A stretch of DNA of 50,071 bases from JTS-RE37 sp041743425 (GTDB lineage Bacteria > Bacteroidota > Bacteroidia > Flavobacteriales > Flavobacteriaceae), in contig JBGTMS010000190.1 in the NCBI GenBank assembly GCA_041743425.1, positions 1 to 50,071 on the forward strand. The letters are read 5' to 3'. The first letter of the stretch is position 1. The number at the start of each line of letters is the position of its first letter. The notes under the pieces were generated by a model that was given only the letters and a program-made list of their open reading frames with translations, did not search any database and was not told where the DNA came from. Below are positions 24,464-31,870 of this stretch, in pieces. Both the position numbers and the translations under genes were made by a program.

Positions 24464-26152
24464 TCACTGCACCAGTTCCAGCAATGCAATATCAAAATTA
24501 TTATCGAGTACGACATTCCCGTTTTTTACAACTACTTCAGTGCCAGAATAGGTGTCGAACAACCTGGTGTCGTCACCAAAAAATCCCTTGACAAGAAGTG
24601 ACTTTTTTCCTTTGGGCAAATCCAGACCTATGACCACTTTGTCTTTGTAATCGCCGTTGGTATAGGTTCTGCTAAACACATAGGGGGATTTCTTCAAACG
24701 CTTGTGCTTTCCTGCACCCACAGCGGGATGATGCCTTCTGAATTTCCCCAATTTCTGCCAGTGCGCAAGGATGCTGTTGGTCTGCGGAATACTGTCCAGA
24801 TCCTCCCAATTCATAAATGATCTTAAGGTGGCATCTCCCAGGGTACCATCGATGGTAAGACTGCGGGCAGTCTCGTCTCCGTAATAAATCTGCGATGCTC
24901 CCGGAGTAAGCAACAGCACGTTGGCAGATCTGATGGGATTTGTACGATCTTTATCGTAGGGACTGTTATCATCGTGTGAAGCGAGATAGTTCAGGACGGT
25001 CTTTTCCTGCAAGTCCGTATGAAGCAATTTACTATACTTACTGAAAATGGTCTCATAATCATTTAATGCGTCGTGCTTTAGCTCAAAGTTGATCAGACCT
25101 TTGAATCCATACGCGAAATAGTCTACTTTCCGATCTCCGAAATCATAAGTGCGACCACTGGAAATGCCATATCCGTACACTTCTCCTACCATAAAAAAAG
25201 GCTGGTTGTCCAGCACCTTGTCCGGGTGTTTCTTTTTCCAGGTTTCAAAGGCTTTTGATGCCTCCTTATAGAGTTCGGCCCAGGCATTTTCATTCACGTG
25301 CTTTGCGGTATCAACGCGGAAGCCATCTATGCCCAAATCATTTACATAGTCAGTCAGCCATTTTATGAGGTAGAACCTGGGAGCCCTGGGATATCCGGTC
25401 CTCTCAAAGAAAAGGTGCAATTCATCAAGTTCGTTACTCAGCCTGCCTTCTTCCTTCCATTTTGCAAGCAGGGCGTCAGGGAGTTCTACCGGTTTGTCAG
25501 ATTCCGTAAGGATATCAGGAAGGTTGGCCAGCCGGCAAGCGGTGCTGTTCTGATAGTCTGAGAAATCGCATACCGGATCCATCCTCACCCATTCTTCCGG
25601 CCATACGGGATCTAATGGTGTAATTGGTCCAGTATGGTTCAATACCACATCCATTAGTATCCGAATCCCCTTTTTATGAGCGGTTTTTACCAGCTTTTCG
25701 AGATCTTTCTTGGTTCCGAAATTAGGATCAAGGACTGTCCAGTCTTTGGCCCAATACCCATGATACCCGTAGGTATTCCCCGTCCCCTCATCGGTGTCAC
25801 CGTGAATTTGCTCGACGACAGGGGTGAACCAGATGGCATTTACGCCCAGATCCGTAAAGTAATCTTCTTCCAGTTTTTTTGTAATACCTTCCAGATCACC
25901 TCCCATAAAACCCCTTAACGGACCTGTGGGATTTGTTCTTTCAAAATTGATATCTGTCTCACTATTGCCGTTGTAAAAACGATCAGTCAGTAGAAAGTAA
26001 ACATTGGCACCTTCCCATACAAACGGGAGCTGATTTTCCATTTTCGGAGGTTCATTGGCCTTCACAGTATTCTCGATAACAGGTCCTTTTTTTTCTTCTT
26101 TACAGCCTAAAAGTAGTACCGGGATTGCCAATGCAATCAGCCATTTATTCAT
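24464..26152 (-). CDS. GH13 alpha-amylase family lipoprotein
   Basis: A 562-residue glycoside hydrolase of family 13. The signal peptide ends LLLGC (Cys17) followed by KEEKK, which resembles the Lys-acidic lipoprotein export signal, so a surface location is likely. The (beta/alpha)8 regions are in place: DVVLNHTG (region I), GFRVDTAKH (region II, nucleophile Asp), VGEVYG (region III, acid Glu), and LASHDDNSP (region IV, with the transition-state Asp). The segment HGYWAKDWTVLDPNFG is typical of MalS-like bacterial alpha-amylases. A C-terminal beta domain occupies the last 80 residues. No SusC/SusD pair or other glycan genes flank it, so it is not part of a typical polysaccharide utilisation locus here. 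Confidence 0.93.
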   Translation of the reverse strand: MNKWLIALAIPVLLLGCKEEKKGPVIENTVKANEPPKMENQLPFVWEGANVYFLLTDRFYNGNSETDINFERTNPTGPLRGFMGGDLEGITKKLEEDYFTDLGVNAIWFTPVVEQIHGDTDEGTGNTYGYHGYWAKDWTVLDPNFGTKKDLEKLVKTAHKKGIRILMDVVLNHTGPITPLDPVWPEEWVRMDPVCDFSDYQNSTACRLANLPDILTESDKPVELPDALLAKWKEEGRLSNELDELHLFFERTGYPRAPRFYLIKWLTDYVNDLGIDGFRVDTAKHVNENAWAELYKEASKAFETWKKKHPDKVLDNQPFFMVGEVYGYGISSGRTYDFGDRKVDYFAYGFKGLINFELKHDALNDYETIFSKYSKLLHTDLQEKTVLNYLASHDDNSPYDKDRTNPIRSANVLLLTPGASQIYYGDETARSLTIDGTLGDATLRSFMNWEDLDSIPQTNSILAHWQKLGKFRRHHPAVGAGKHKRLKKSPYVFSRTYTNGDYKDKVVIGLDLPKGKKSLLVKGFFGDDTRLFDTYSGTEVVVKNGNVVLDNNFDIALLELVQ

Positions 26153-26201
26153 TGTAGCGGATTTTGCCTAAAGCTATAAAATGCTCGGTGAAATATAAAA
26201 T

Positions 26202-26981
26202 TTATTTTTCCCTGTTCAATACCTTATATTCTTCATAACAGCTGCTGATCGCGTCCAGGATTTGCAGGTCATTGGCTGTAGTTATAAAAGATTTTGAATA
26301 GTTGCAGTTCGACAGTATATCATCTATATCCATCTTATCAATCTGCAACAATTCTGTAAGAGTTTCCCTATCGAATTTGGATGCCAGTAAATCCCGTATC
26401 CTGTCATCTTCCTTCATCTGACGAAGTTTACGCATCTGATTGGGTTTTTTGCCGAAAAGATTGCGCAGTAAATCGGCAGGATTCAGTATAGCTCCAAGAA
26501 CTTTGGTCACGGCGCTAGGGTTTTTACTCCCGGCTTCATAGCTTTTAGACAGTCCTGAAATACTGTATTGGTAGGCGGTATTTACAGGTAGATTTTTAAC
26601 ATCGATTTCCAGATAACCCGTTAGCTGATACGGACGCACGATCACTTCTTCCAGGGCATATGCCAGCTCGGTCAGGGCAATCTGAGTGTTTTTGAATTTC
26701 AACATGTCATTGGTCACCCTGATCTTTTGAGATTTGAATCCCAGATAAGAAAAATACAGCGTATCATTTGCGACTGCCGCGATGGAAAATTTTCCTTCAT
26801 TATTCGTGATGGTACCCACCACTTTGTTCAGATTCACCACATGGACACTTTCCATCGGCCTATCGGTCTGAGCATTTACAATAACCGCTTCAAAGTTCCC
26901 GTCCTCACTGTCGTCAGCTGATTCCTGCGAAAAGGTCAAATAGCCCGTAAGAAGGAAAAAAAGGGGGAGCAATTGTTTCAT
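26202..26981 (-). CDS. Exported protein with carboxypeptidase-regulatory-like domain
   Basis: A 259-residue protein with a signal peptide (1-18, ending TFSQE) and a CarboxypepD_reg-like beta sandwich at about 28-110: FEAVIVNAQTDRPMESVHVVNLNKVVGTITNNEGKFSIAAVANDTLYFSYLGFKSQ. The remaining 145 residues are mostly helical and charged (KMKEDDRIRDLLASKFDRETLTELLQ type), with no plug or barrel, so this is not a fragment of a TonB receptor. It ends 49 nt before the GH13 gene, and both may be on one transcript. Its function is unknown; proteins of this build are common in flavobacterial genomes. Confidence 0.82.
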   Translation of the reverse strand: MKQLLPLFFLLTGYLTFSQESADDSEDGNFEAVIVNAQTDRPMESVHVVNLNKVVGTITNNEGKFSIAAVANDTLYFSYLGFKSQKIRVTNDMLKFKNTQIALTELAYALEEVIVRPYQLTGYLEIDVKNLPVNTAYQYSISGLSKSYEAGSKNPSAVTKVLGAILNPADLLRNLFGKKPNQMRKLRQMKEDDRIRDLLASKFDRETLTELLQIDKMDIDDILSNCNYSKSFITTANDLQILDAISSCYEEYKVLNREK

Positions 26982-27053
26982 AAACCGAACAATAATTACA
27001 TTACGAATAAAACTAAAAAATACGCCTGAGCGTATTTTTTAATATGGAATTAA

Positions 27054-28820
27054 CTAATAAAATCCGTCTCTTTTTTTGCTCTTTTTTTTCCCTGACCTTC
27101 TGGATTTACCCTGAAAGCTGCTATTGTCACGTCGCTTCACTGCTCCTTTTTCATTGCCCTTGCGACGGCCTTTATCTTTGGTCCTTCTACCTCCGCTCCC
27201 TTCCGGATGCTGGGAAAGCTCCACGTTGACAAACCTGCCGTCTACCTTGAAATCCTTAAAAGTGGCAAGGATCAAATCCCCAAAAGTGGCATCCGTATTG
27301 AAGAAGGAAAAACTGTCTTTTACATCCACTTTGTATATGTCGTCCTTGCCTACATCAAGGGTATCCTTTAAAAAATCCTTGAGGGACATCCAATCATATC
27401 CGTCCTTTTCACCCACGTTAATAAAGTAGCGCAGGGATCCATTCGACTTCAGATCCTCTCCGGAATTCCGGCTTCTCTCTCTGGGCTCCGCAAAATCTGT
27501 ATTTTGGATATCCCTGCCCCGGTTGTAGTAATCAAAAAAGCGTGAAAACTCTACAGAAACGATTTTCCTGATCAACTCCTCACGGTCAATACCCTCAAAA
27601 ACGTCCCTGATGGCAGGCAAAAAGGCCGTTACCTCGTCATCAACCTCCGTATTGCGGATTTTACTTGCGAGGTGATATAATTGAATTTCGCAAATTTCCA
27701 TCCCGGTAGGCATCTTTTTTTCGATGAATTTCTGACGGAACATTTTCTCTATGGCATGGATCTTTCTCAGTTCACTCCTGGTGATTATCACCATTGAAAT
27801 CCCGGATTTACCTGCCCTTCCTGTTCTACCGCTACGGTGCGTGTAGATTTCTATCTCATCCGGCAACTGGTAATTGATAACATGGGTAATGTCATCTACA
27901 TCAATTCCACGGGCAGCTACATCTGTGGCAACCAGAAGTTGTATTTGCTGTTTTCGAAAAGCGTTCATTACGAGGTCGCGCTGATTCTGACTCAGATCAC
28001 CATGCAACGCTCCGGCATTATATCCGTCCTCAATTAATTTTTCCGCTACTTTTTGGGTATCCCGCTTTGTACGACAGAAAACAACTGAAAAAATGCCGGG
28101 ATTTGTATCCGCCAGGCGTTTCAGTGCAGGGTACCGGTCACGGCCGCCTACGACATAGTATTCATGCTGGACGGTATCAACACCGGAATTTTTGGTTCCC
28201 ACAGTGATCTCTTCCGGCTGGTGCATGAATTTTTTAGCAATTGCAGCCACCTCTTTGGGCATGGTTGCAGAAAACAACCAGGTCGATTTTTCTTTGGGTG
28301 TATTCGAAAGGATATCCTGAATATCCTCATAAAAACCCATATTAAGCATTTCATCAGCCTCGTCAAGGATGCAGTAGTCGATCTTTGAAATATCCACAAT
28401 TCCCCGACCGATCATATCCTTCATTCTTCCGGGCGTGGCCACCACGATCTGAGCACCTCTTTTAATTTGTTTGGCCTGTTCCGTTATGCTTGCCCCACCG
28501 TAAATAGCCACCACATTGATCCCCTTTATATATTTGGCATACAATTGTAATTCATTGGTGATCTGAAGGCAAAGCTCCCTGGTTGGGGAAAGGATCAGGC
28601 CCTGAGTGGTCCTGCTTTCACTTTGAATTTTTTGAATAAGAGGAAAGCCAAAAGCTGCAGTTTTCCCGGTGCCGGTCTGCGCCAGGGCAACGAGATCAGT
28701 TTCATTTTGAAGAAGGATGGGGATCGATTTTTCCTGGACTTCGGAAGGTGTCTCAAATCCAAGATCGGCAATAGCGTCTAACAAGGGCTTGCTCAGCCCC
28801 AGCGCTTCAAATTTTGTCAT
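27054..28820 (-). CDS. DEAD-box ATP-dependent RNA helicase (DeaD/CsdA type)
   Basis: A 588-residue RNA helicase. It has the Q motif (FEALGLSKPLLDAIADLGFETPSEVQ), AQTGTGKTAAF (motif I), PTRELCLQ (Ia), DEAD (II, in CILDEADEML), SAT (III), and HRSGRTGRAGKSG (VI). After the helicase core, a DbpA/CsdA-type RNA-binding domain is seen at about 470-545 (NVGEKDGYDWMSLKDFLKDTLDV...DLILATFKDFKVDGRFVNVEL). A highly basic tail, rich in Lys/Arg/Gly, follows to residue 588. It probably assists ribosome assembly and RNA unwinding at low temperature. A promoter about 105 nt upstream implies a long leader, as in cold-shock helicase mRNAs. Confidence 0.93.
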   Translation of the reverse strand: MTKFEALGLSKPLLDAIADLGFETPSEVQEKSIPILLQNETDLVALAQTGTGKTAAFGFPLIQKIQSESRTTQGLILSPTRELCLQITNELQLYAKYIKGINVVAIYGGASITEQAKQIKRGAQIVVATPGRMKDMIGRGIVDISKIDYCILDEADEMLNMGFYEDIQDILSNTPKEKSTWLFSATMPKEVAAIAKKFMHQPEEITVGTKNSGVDTVQHEYYVVGGRDRYPALKRLADTNPGIFSVVFCRTKRDTQKVAEKLIEDGYNAGALHGDLSQNQRDLVMNAFRKQQIQLLVATDVAARGIDVDDITHVINYQLPDEIEIYTHRSGRTGRAGKSGISMVIITRSELRKIHAIEKMFRQKFIEKKMPTGMEICEIQLYHLASKIRNTEVDDEVTAFLPAIRDVFEGIDREELIRKIVSVEFSRFFDYYNRGRDIQNTDFAEPRERSRNSGEDLKSNGSLRYFINVGEKDGYDWMSLKDFLKDTLDVGKDDIYKVDVKDSFSFFNTDATFGDLILATFKDFKVDGRFVNVELSQHPEGSGGRRTKDKGRRKGNEKGAVKRRDNSSFQGKSRRSGKKKSKKRDGFY

Positions 28821-28931
28821 AAAGTGTTATAAATTTCTAATCGCAAATAAGTATGTTGCATAGAGCGATTATCATTATAACCTTTGAGACCCCGCGCAAC
28901 ACATGCTATACCAGCGGCATTATTTCGGCTG

Positions 28932-28963
28932 CAAAGATACTCTTAATTACCGACATGGCACAA
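28932..28963 (-). promoter_or_regulatory. Promoter of the DEAD-box helicase gene
   Basis: On the minus strand TTG (28963-28961) is followed after 21 nt by TATCTTTG (28939-28932), a complete Bacteroidota promoter. The start would be near 28925, leaving about 105 nt of leader before the ATG at 28820. The leader includes GCGCGGGGTC and an AT-rich stretch near the start codon. Confidence 0.7.
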
Positions 28964-29017
28964 CTTCACTGTTTATTAGTCCGTTTCGCGCCTATCGATG
29001 CGTTACTGCTTTGGGTG

Positions 29018-29605
29018 TCAGGCGAATGGCTTATATAAGGCCAGATACTGCAGCAACTGTTTCATCGCCTTGCCTCTGTGGCTGATCCGGTTTTTGATTC
29101 CAGTTGGAAGCTCCGCAAAAGTTTTTGAATACCCATCGGGTTGAAAAATCGCATCATACCCGAAGCCGCCATTCCCCCGCTTATTCAGGGTGATCTCCCC
29201 GTCTGCGACTCCTTCAAACAGCATTGGTTCTTCGCCAAGTACCAGGGCAATGACCGTCTTAAATTGCGCCTTTCTGTTGTCCTTGTCTTTTAGTAAGTTC
29301 AGGAGCTTGTCCATATTTGCGGCAGCATCGTTACCAGGCCCTGCAAAACGTGCAGAATAAACGCCTGGGGCACCGTAAAGTGCCTTAGTTAACAAGCCTG
29401 AGTCATCCGAAAATGCCGGGTACCCATACGTTTTTTTTATGTGTATCGCCTTGATGATCGCATTGCCTTCCAGGGTGTCTGAGGTCTCAGGAATTTCAGA
29501 TTCACAACCGATATCGCGCAGGGATAATAATCGGATATGATCCGGGATCAAGGCATTTATTTCGTGAAATTTATGAGGATTGTGTGTCGCAAATACAAGT
29601 TCCAT
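29018..29605 (-). CDS. rdgB: Non-canonical purine NTP pyrophosphatase (RdgB/HAM1)
   Basis: A 195-residue house-cleaning enzyme that hydrolyses ITP, XTP and their deoxy forms to monophosphates. The family motifs are visible: ATHNPHKFHEINAL at residues 6-19, FSDDSGLLTKALYGAPGVYSARFAG near 65-90, GNGGFGYDAIFQPDGYSKTFAEL near 148-170, and SHRGKA near 178-183. It is about the size of the E. coli enzyme. It lies upstream of the helicase gene on the same strand, with a 197-nt spacer that contains the helicase promoter, so the helicase has its own transcription start. Confidence 0.95.
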   Translation of the reverse strand: MELVFATHNPHKFHEINALIPDHIRLLSLRDIGCESEIPETSDTLEGNAIIKAIHIKKTYGYPAFSDDSGLLTKALYGAPGVYSARFAGPGNDAAANMDKLLNLLKDKDNRKAQFKTVIALVLGEEPMLFEGVADGEITLNKRGNGGFGYDAIFQPDGYSKTFAELPTGIKNRISHRGKAMKQLLQYLALYKPFA

Positions 29606-29623
29606 CCCGGGGCTTTCTGAAAA

Positions 29624-29647
29624 GATAGTCTCACTATCTCAAAAATA
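29624..29647 (-). promoter_or_regulatory. -7 box and adjacent palindrome before rdgB
   Basis: On the minus strand TATTTTTG (29647-29640) fits TAnnTTTG and places the start near 29635. It is followed at once by GATAGT-GAG-ACTATC (29638-29624), a perfect 6-bp inverted repeat that would form the 5' end of the mRNA or an operator over the start site. No -33 box is evident. Confidence 0.4.
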
Positions 29648-29675
29648 GTACTTTTAAGTTTCCATAGACAGAAAT

Positions 29676-30128
29676 ATGAAACTGAAGATTCCCCCGGTAT
29701 TGATGCTTTTCGTTTTTGCCGGTTTCATGCTTCTTCTTGACAGGTATCTTCCTGTTGGGGAATATCATTTTCTTGGAAGAAACTATCTGGCTGCCGCATG
29801 TGTGGTTGGCGGATTGATCATATGCGCCCTTGCCATTTTCCAGTTCAGCAGGGCCGGAACGACATCGAATCCGATGTCCCCTACCGACGCTACACGACTC
29901 GTCACCCATGGTATTTATAAATATTCACGGAATCCCATGTATCTGTCGATGCTGCTTCTGCTAGTTGCACTTGGTCTGAAACTTGGAAATGCGTTCAATA
30001 CCATTACGGCAGCTTTTTTCGTCGCCTATATGAACAAGTTCCAGATATTTCCGGAAGAAGAAGCACTGACCGCTGTATTTGGTAAGAAGTATCAACAGTA
30101 TTTGTTGCAGGTACGAAGGTGGTTTTGA
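29676..30128 (+). CDS. Isoprenylcysteine carboxyl methyltransferase-like membrane protein
   Basis: A 150-residue inner-membrane protein with three to four transmembrane helices and the PEMT/ICMT signature: THGIYKYSRNPMYLSMLLLLVALGLKLGN near 75-103 and EEEALTAVFGKKYQQYLLQVRRWF at the C-terminus. Members bind S-adenosylmethionine and methylate small or lipid-linked substrates, but bacterial versions are mostly uncharacterised. It is divergent from rdgB and followed after 110 nt by satD. The substrate is unknown. Confidence 0.88.
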   Translation: MKLKIPPVLMLFVFAGFMLLLDRYLPVGEYHFLGRNYLAAACVVGGLIICALAIFQFSRAGTTSNPMSPTDATRLVTHGIYKYSRNPMYLSMLLLLVALGLKLGNAFNTITAAFFVAYMNKFQIFPEEEALTAVFGKKYQQYLLQVRRWF

Positions 30129-30238
30129 ATAACAGGGAATAAGCTGATTTTGTTTATTTATTAGCATTTTAAATTATATTTCTTCAATATTAGTGTTTTT
30201 ACTTATAATTTCATATATTAGCTCAAAGGCTTATAGAC

Positions 30239-30850
30239 ATGATTGCTATTATTACGGGCGATATTGTTAATTCAGCAGAACACAAAGCATCCGAATGGAT
30301 GCCTGTACTCAAAGGATATTTTTCTACTTTAGGTGAAACCCCCGGTTGCTGGGATATTTACCGAGGAGATGAATTTCAATTGAAAACACCGGTTGACAAA
30401 GCCATGCAAACCGCCATTCAAGTTAAAGCCCTGATTAAGTCGATGAAGAACCTTGATGTCCGCCTGGCCATCGGAATAGGGGAGGAGACTTATGCGGGGG
30501 CGGGCATCACTGACTCAAATGGTCCCGCGTACCGGCGATCCGGACAGCTTTTTGAAACCCTGAGGGATCGCGGACTGAACTTGTCGATTGCCACCGGAAA
30601 TACCGAACATGACGATACACTGAACCTGATGCTTCATCTGGCTTTGCACATCATGGATGCCTGGAGCATGGTTTCGGCGGAAGCGATCGTTTATGCCCTG
30701 CAGTATCCGGGGGCAACGCAAGCCGAAATTGCAAAACTCCTGCATATACAACAATCCGCTGTCAGTCAGCGACAAAAAAGAGCACGGCTCGACCTGGTTC
30801 TTGAAGTAATCCGTTACAGCAATAAAATCCTCAAAGAAAACAACCTATGA
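30239..30850 (+). CDS. SatD-family protein: nucleotidyl-cyclase-like domain plus HTH
   Basis: A 203-residue protein of the SatD type. The N-terminal 140 residues resemble a small class III nucleotidyl-cyclase fold: IITGDIVNS (Asp8, where the metal Asp of cyclases lies), YRGDEFQL (Asp44, second metal position), VRLAIGIGEE, and GPAYRRSGQLFETL (like the GdaVN-aaRL stretch). The C-terminal part has a helix-turn-helix, TQAEIAKLLHIQQSAVSQRQKRAR near 160-183. The activity is untested as far as I know; a nucleotide-sensing regulator is one reading. It overlaps the DUF3307 gene by 4 nt (ATGA), so the two are coupled. Confidence 0.82.
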   Translation: MIAIITGDIVNSAEHKASEWMPVLKGYFSTLGETPGCWDIYRGDEFQLKTPVDKAMQTAIQVKALIKSMKNLDVRLAIGIGEETYAGAGITDSNGPAYRRSGQLFETLRDRGLNLSIATGNTEHDDTLNLMLHLALHIMDAWSMVSAEAIVYALQYPGATQAEIAKLLHIQQSAVSQRQKRARLDLVLEVIRYSNKILKENNL

Positions 30851-31560
30851 TGCTACTTACCAAGCTCCTGCTTGCCCATCTGCTGGGAGATTTTGTATTT
30901 CAACCCCTGCGCTGGGTAGTACACAAGGAAGCAAATAAAATTAAATCTGTCTACCTCTACACCCATGTTCTGGTACATTTTGTGCTTATCATGCTGCTGC
31001 TTTGGGACCTGCAATCATGGAAACTGGCCCTCATCATCGCAGTTGCGCATTATCTGACGGATCTCGGCAAGTTGTATGCCAACCCATTTTTCAGAAATAA
31101 AAACATCCCGTTCTTTGCAGACCAGGGGCTCCACCTTGTGGTCCTTATCTGTGTGGCCTACTACGGCAGCCTTGGTCAACAGTTGGAACACTTCTTTGAA
31201 CACCTCAACTGGCTGCTCATAACTGCGGTGGTATTCGTCAGCTTTCCGGCTTCCATTATTATGAGTAAGCTGCTGGAGGGGATGTCGGACCAAATCGATC
31301 TGGACCATAAATCCTTGCCCAATGCCGGAAAATATATTGGGATGATAGAGCGTCTTTTTGTTCTGCTCTTTATCATTTTAGGCCGTTGGGAAGCTATAGG
31401 CCTGCTGATAACGGCCAAATCTGTATTTCGTTTCAATGATCTGAAGGAAAGCAACAGCAGAAAACTGACGGAGTATATTCTAATCGGTACCCTGATGAGT
31501 TTCGGGATCGCTATTTTAACCGGAGTACTGTATTTGCATTATAGCTTACCCGGAAGTTGA
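30847..31560 (+). CDS. DUF3307 polytopic membrane protein
   Basis: A 237-residue inner-membrane protein with about six hydrophobic segments. Conserved polar residues sit inside or near helices: LLLAHLLGDFVFQP (His and Asp in the first helix), YTHVLVHFVLIM, VAHYLTDLGKLY and FFADQGLHLVVLI. Such buried His/Asp pairs suggest a metal site or a membrane-embedded enzyme, as in the DUF3307 family, whose function is unknown. Translation is coupled to the upstream SatD protein (ATGA overlap; a second ATG at 30850 is possible). The two families are often adjacent, which suggests a shared role. Confidence 0.85.
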   Translation: MMLLTKLLLAHLLGDFVFQPLRWVVHKEANKIKSVYLYTHVLVHFVLIMLLLWDLQSWKLALIIAVAHYLTDLGKLYANPFFRNKNIPFFADQGLHLVVLICVAYYGSLGQQLEHFFEHLNWLLITAVVFVSFPASIIMSKLLEGMSDQIDLDHKSLPNAGKYIGMIERLFVLLFIILGRWEAIGLLITAKSVFRFNDLKESNSRKLTEYILIGTLMSFGIAILTGVLYLHYSLPGS

Positions 31561-31870
31561 CAGGTTGCACACCCTCTTTGAAAGAGCCTCCCAACAAATA
31601 TCCATCGCCCCTTTATCTCACCATATGATGTTAATGAGCTGGGCCAGTGAAGCGGACCTCCTCCGGCGCATGTCAATCCTGAGATTTTAACAGCGGTAAA
31701 CCAAAGGACAGGAAGGTTAATCAATAGCCTTCTAACCTCATCCGCCTGAAATCTGATGCTTTTCAGAGCGGTAATAGTGAAAGTCCACCGACTTTAAAAT
31801 TCAATGGAATGGCAGGGGGGCACCAATTTAATTTCTACTTTTGCATCTTAATTTTTAATGGACGGTCGTT
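31561..31870. other. Intergenic region before the serB-serA fusion gene
   Basis: This 310-nt stretch has no convincing gene. It holds a CTCTTTgAAAGAG palindrome (31574-31586) shortly after the DUF3307 stop, without a T-run. It also holds two overlapping inverted repeats that exclude one another, GAAGG/CCTTC (31712-31716 with 31728-31732) and AGGTTA/TAACCT (31714-31719 with 31733-31738). A -7 box TACTTTTG lies at 31836-31843; transcription from it would start near 31848, so the repeats would be outside the serB-serA leader. Confidence 0.5.
31836..31843 (+). promoter_or_regulatory. -7 box of the serB-serA fusion gene
   Basis: TACTTTTG matches TAnnTTTG exactly. Start of transcription is expected near 31848, about 23 nt before the GTG start codon. 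A -33 TTTG is not clear. Confidence 0.5.

Noticed and set aside
26202..26981. The carboxypeptidase-regulatory-like protein as a truncated TonB receptor
   Set aside because: The signal peptide and domain are followed by a complete helical tail with no plug or barrel remnants, so it is a full protein of its own kind.
24464..26981. A polysaccharide utilisation locus around the GH13 amylase
   Set aside because: No SusC/SusD pair, sensor regulator or further carbohydrate enzyme is present nearby.
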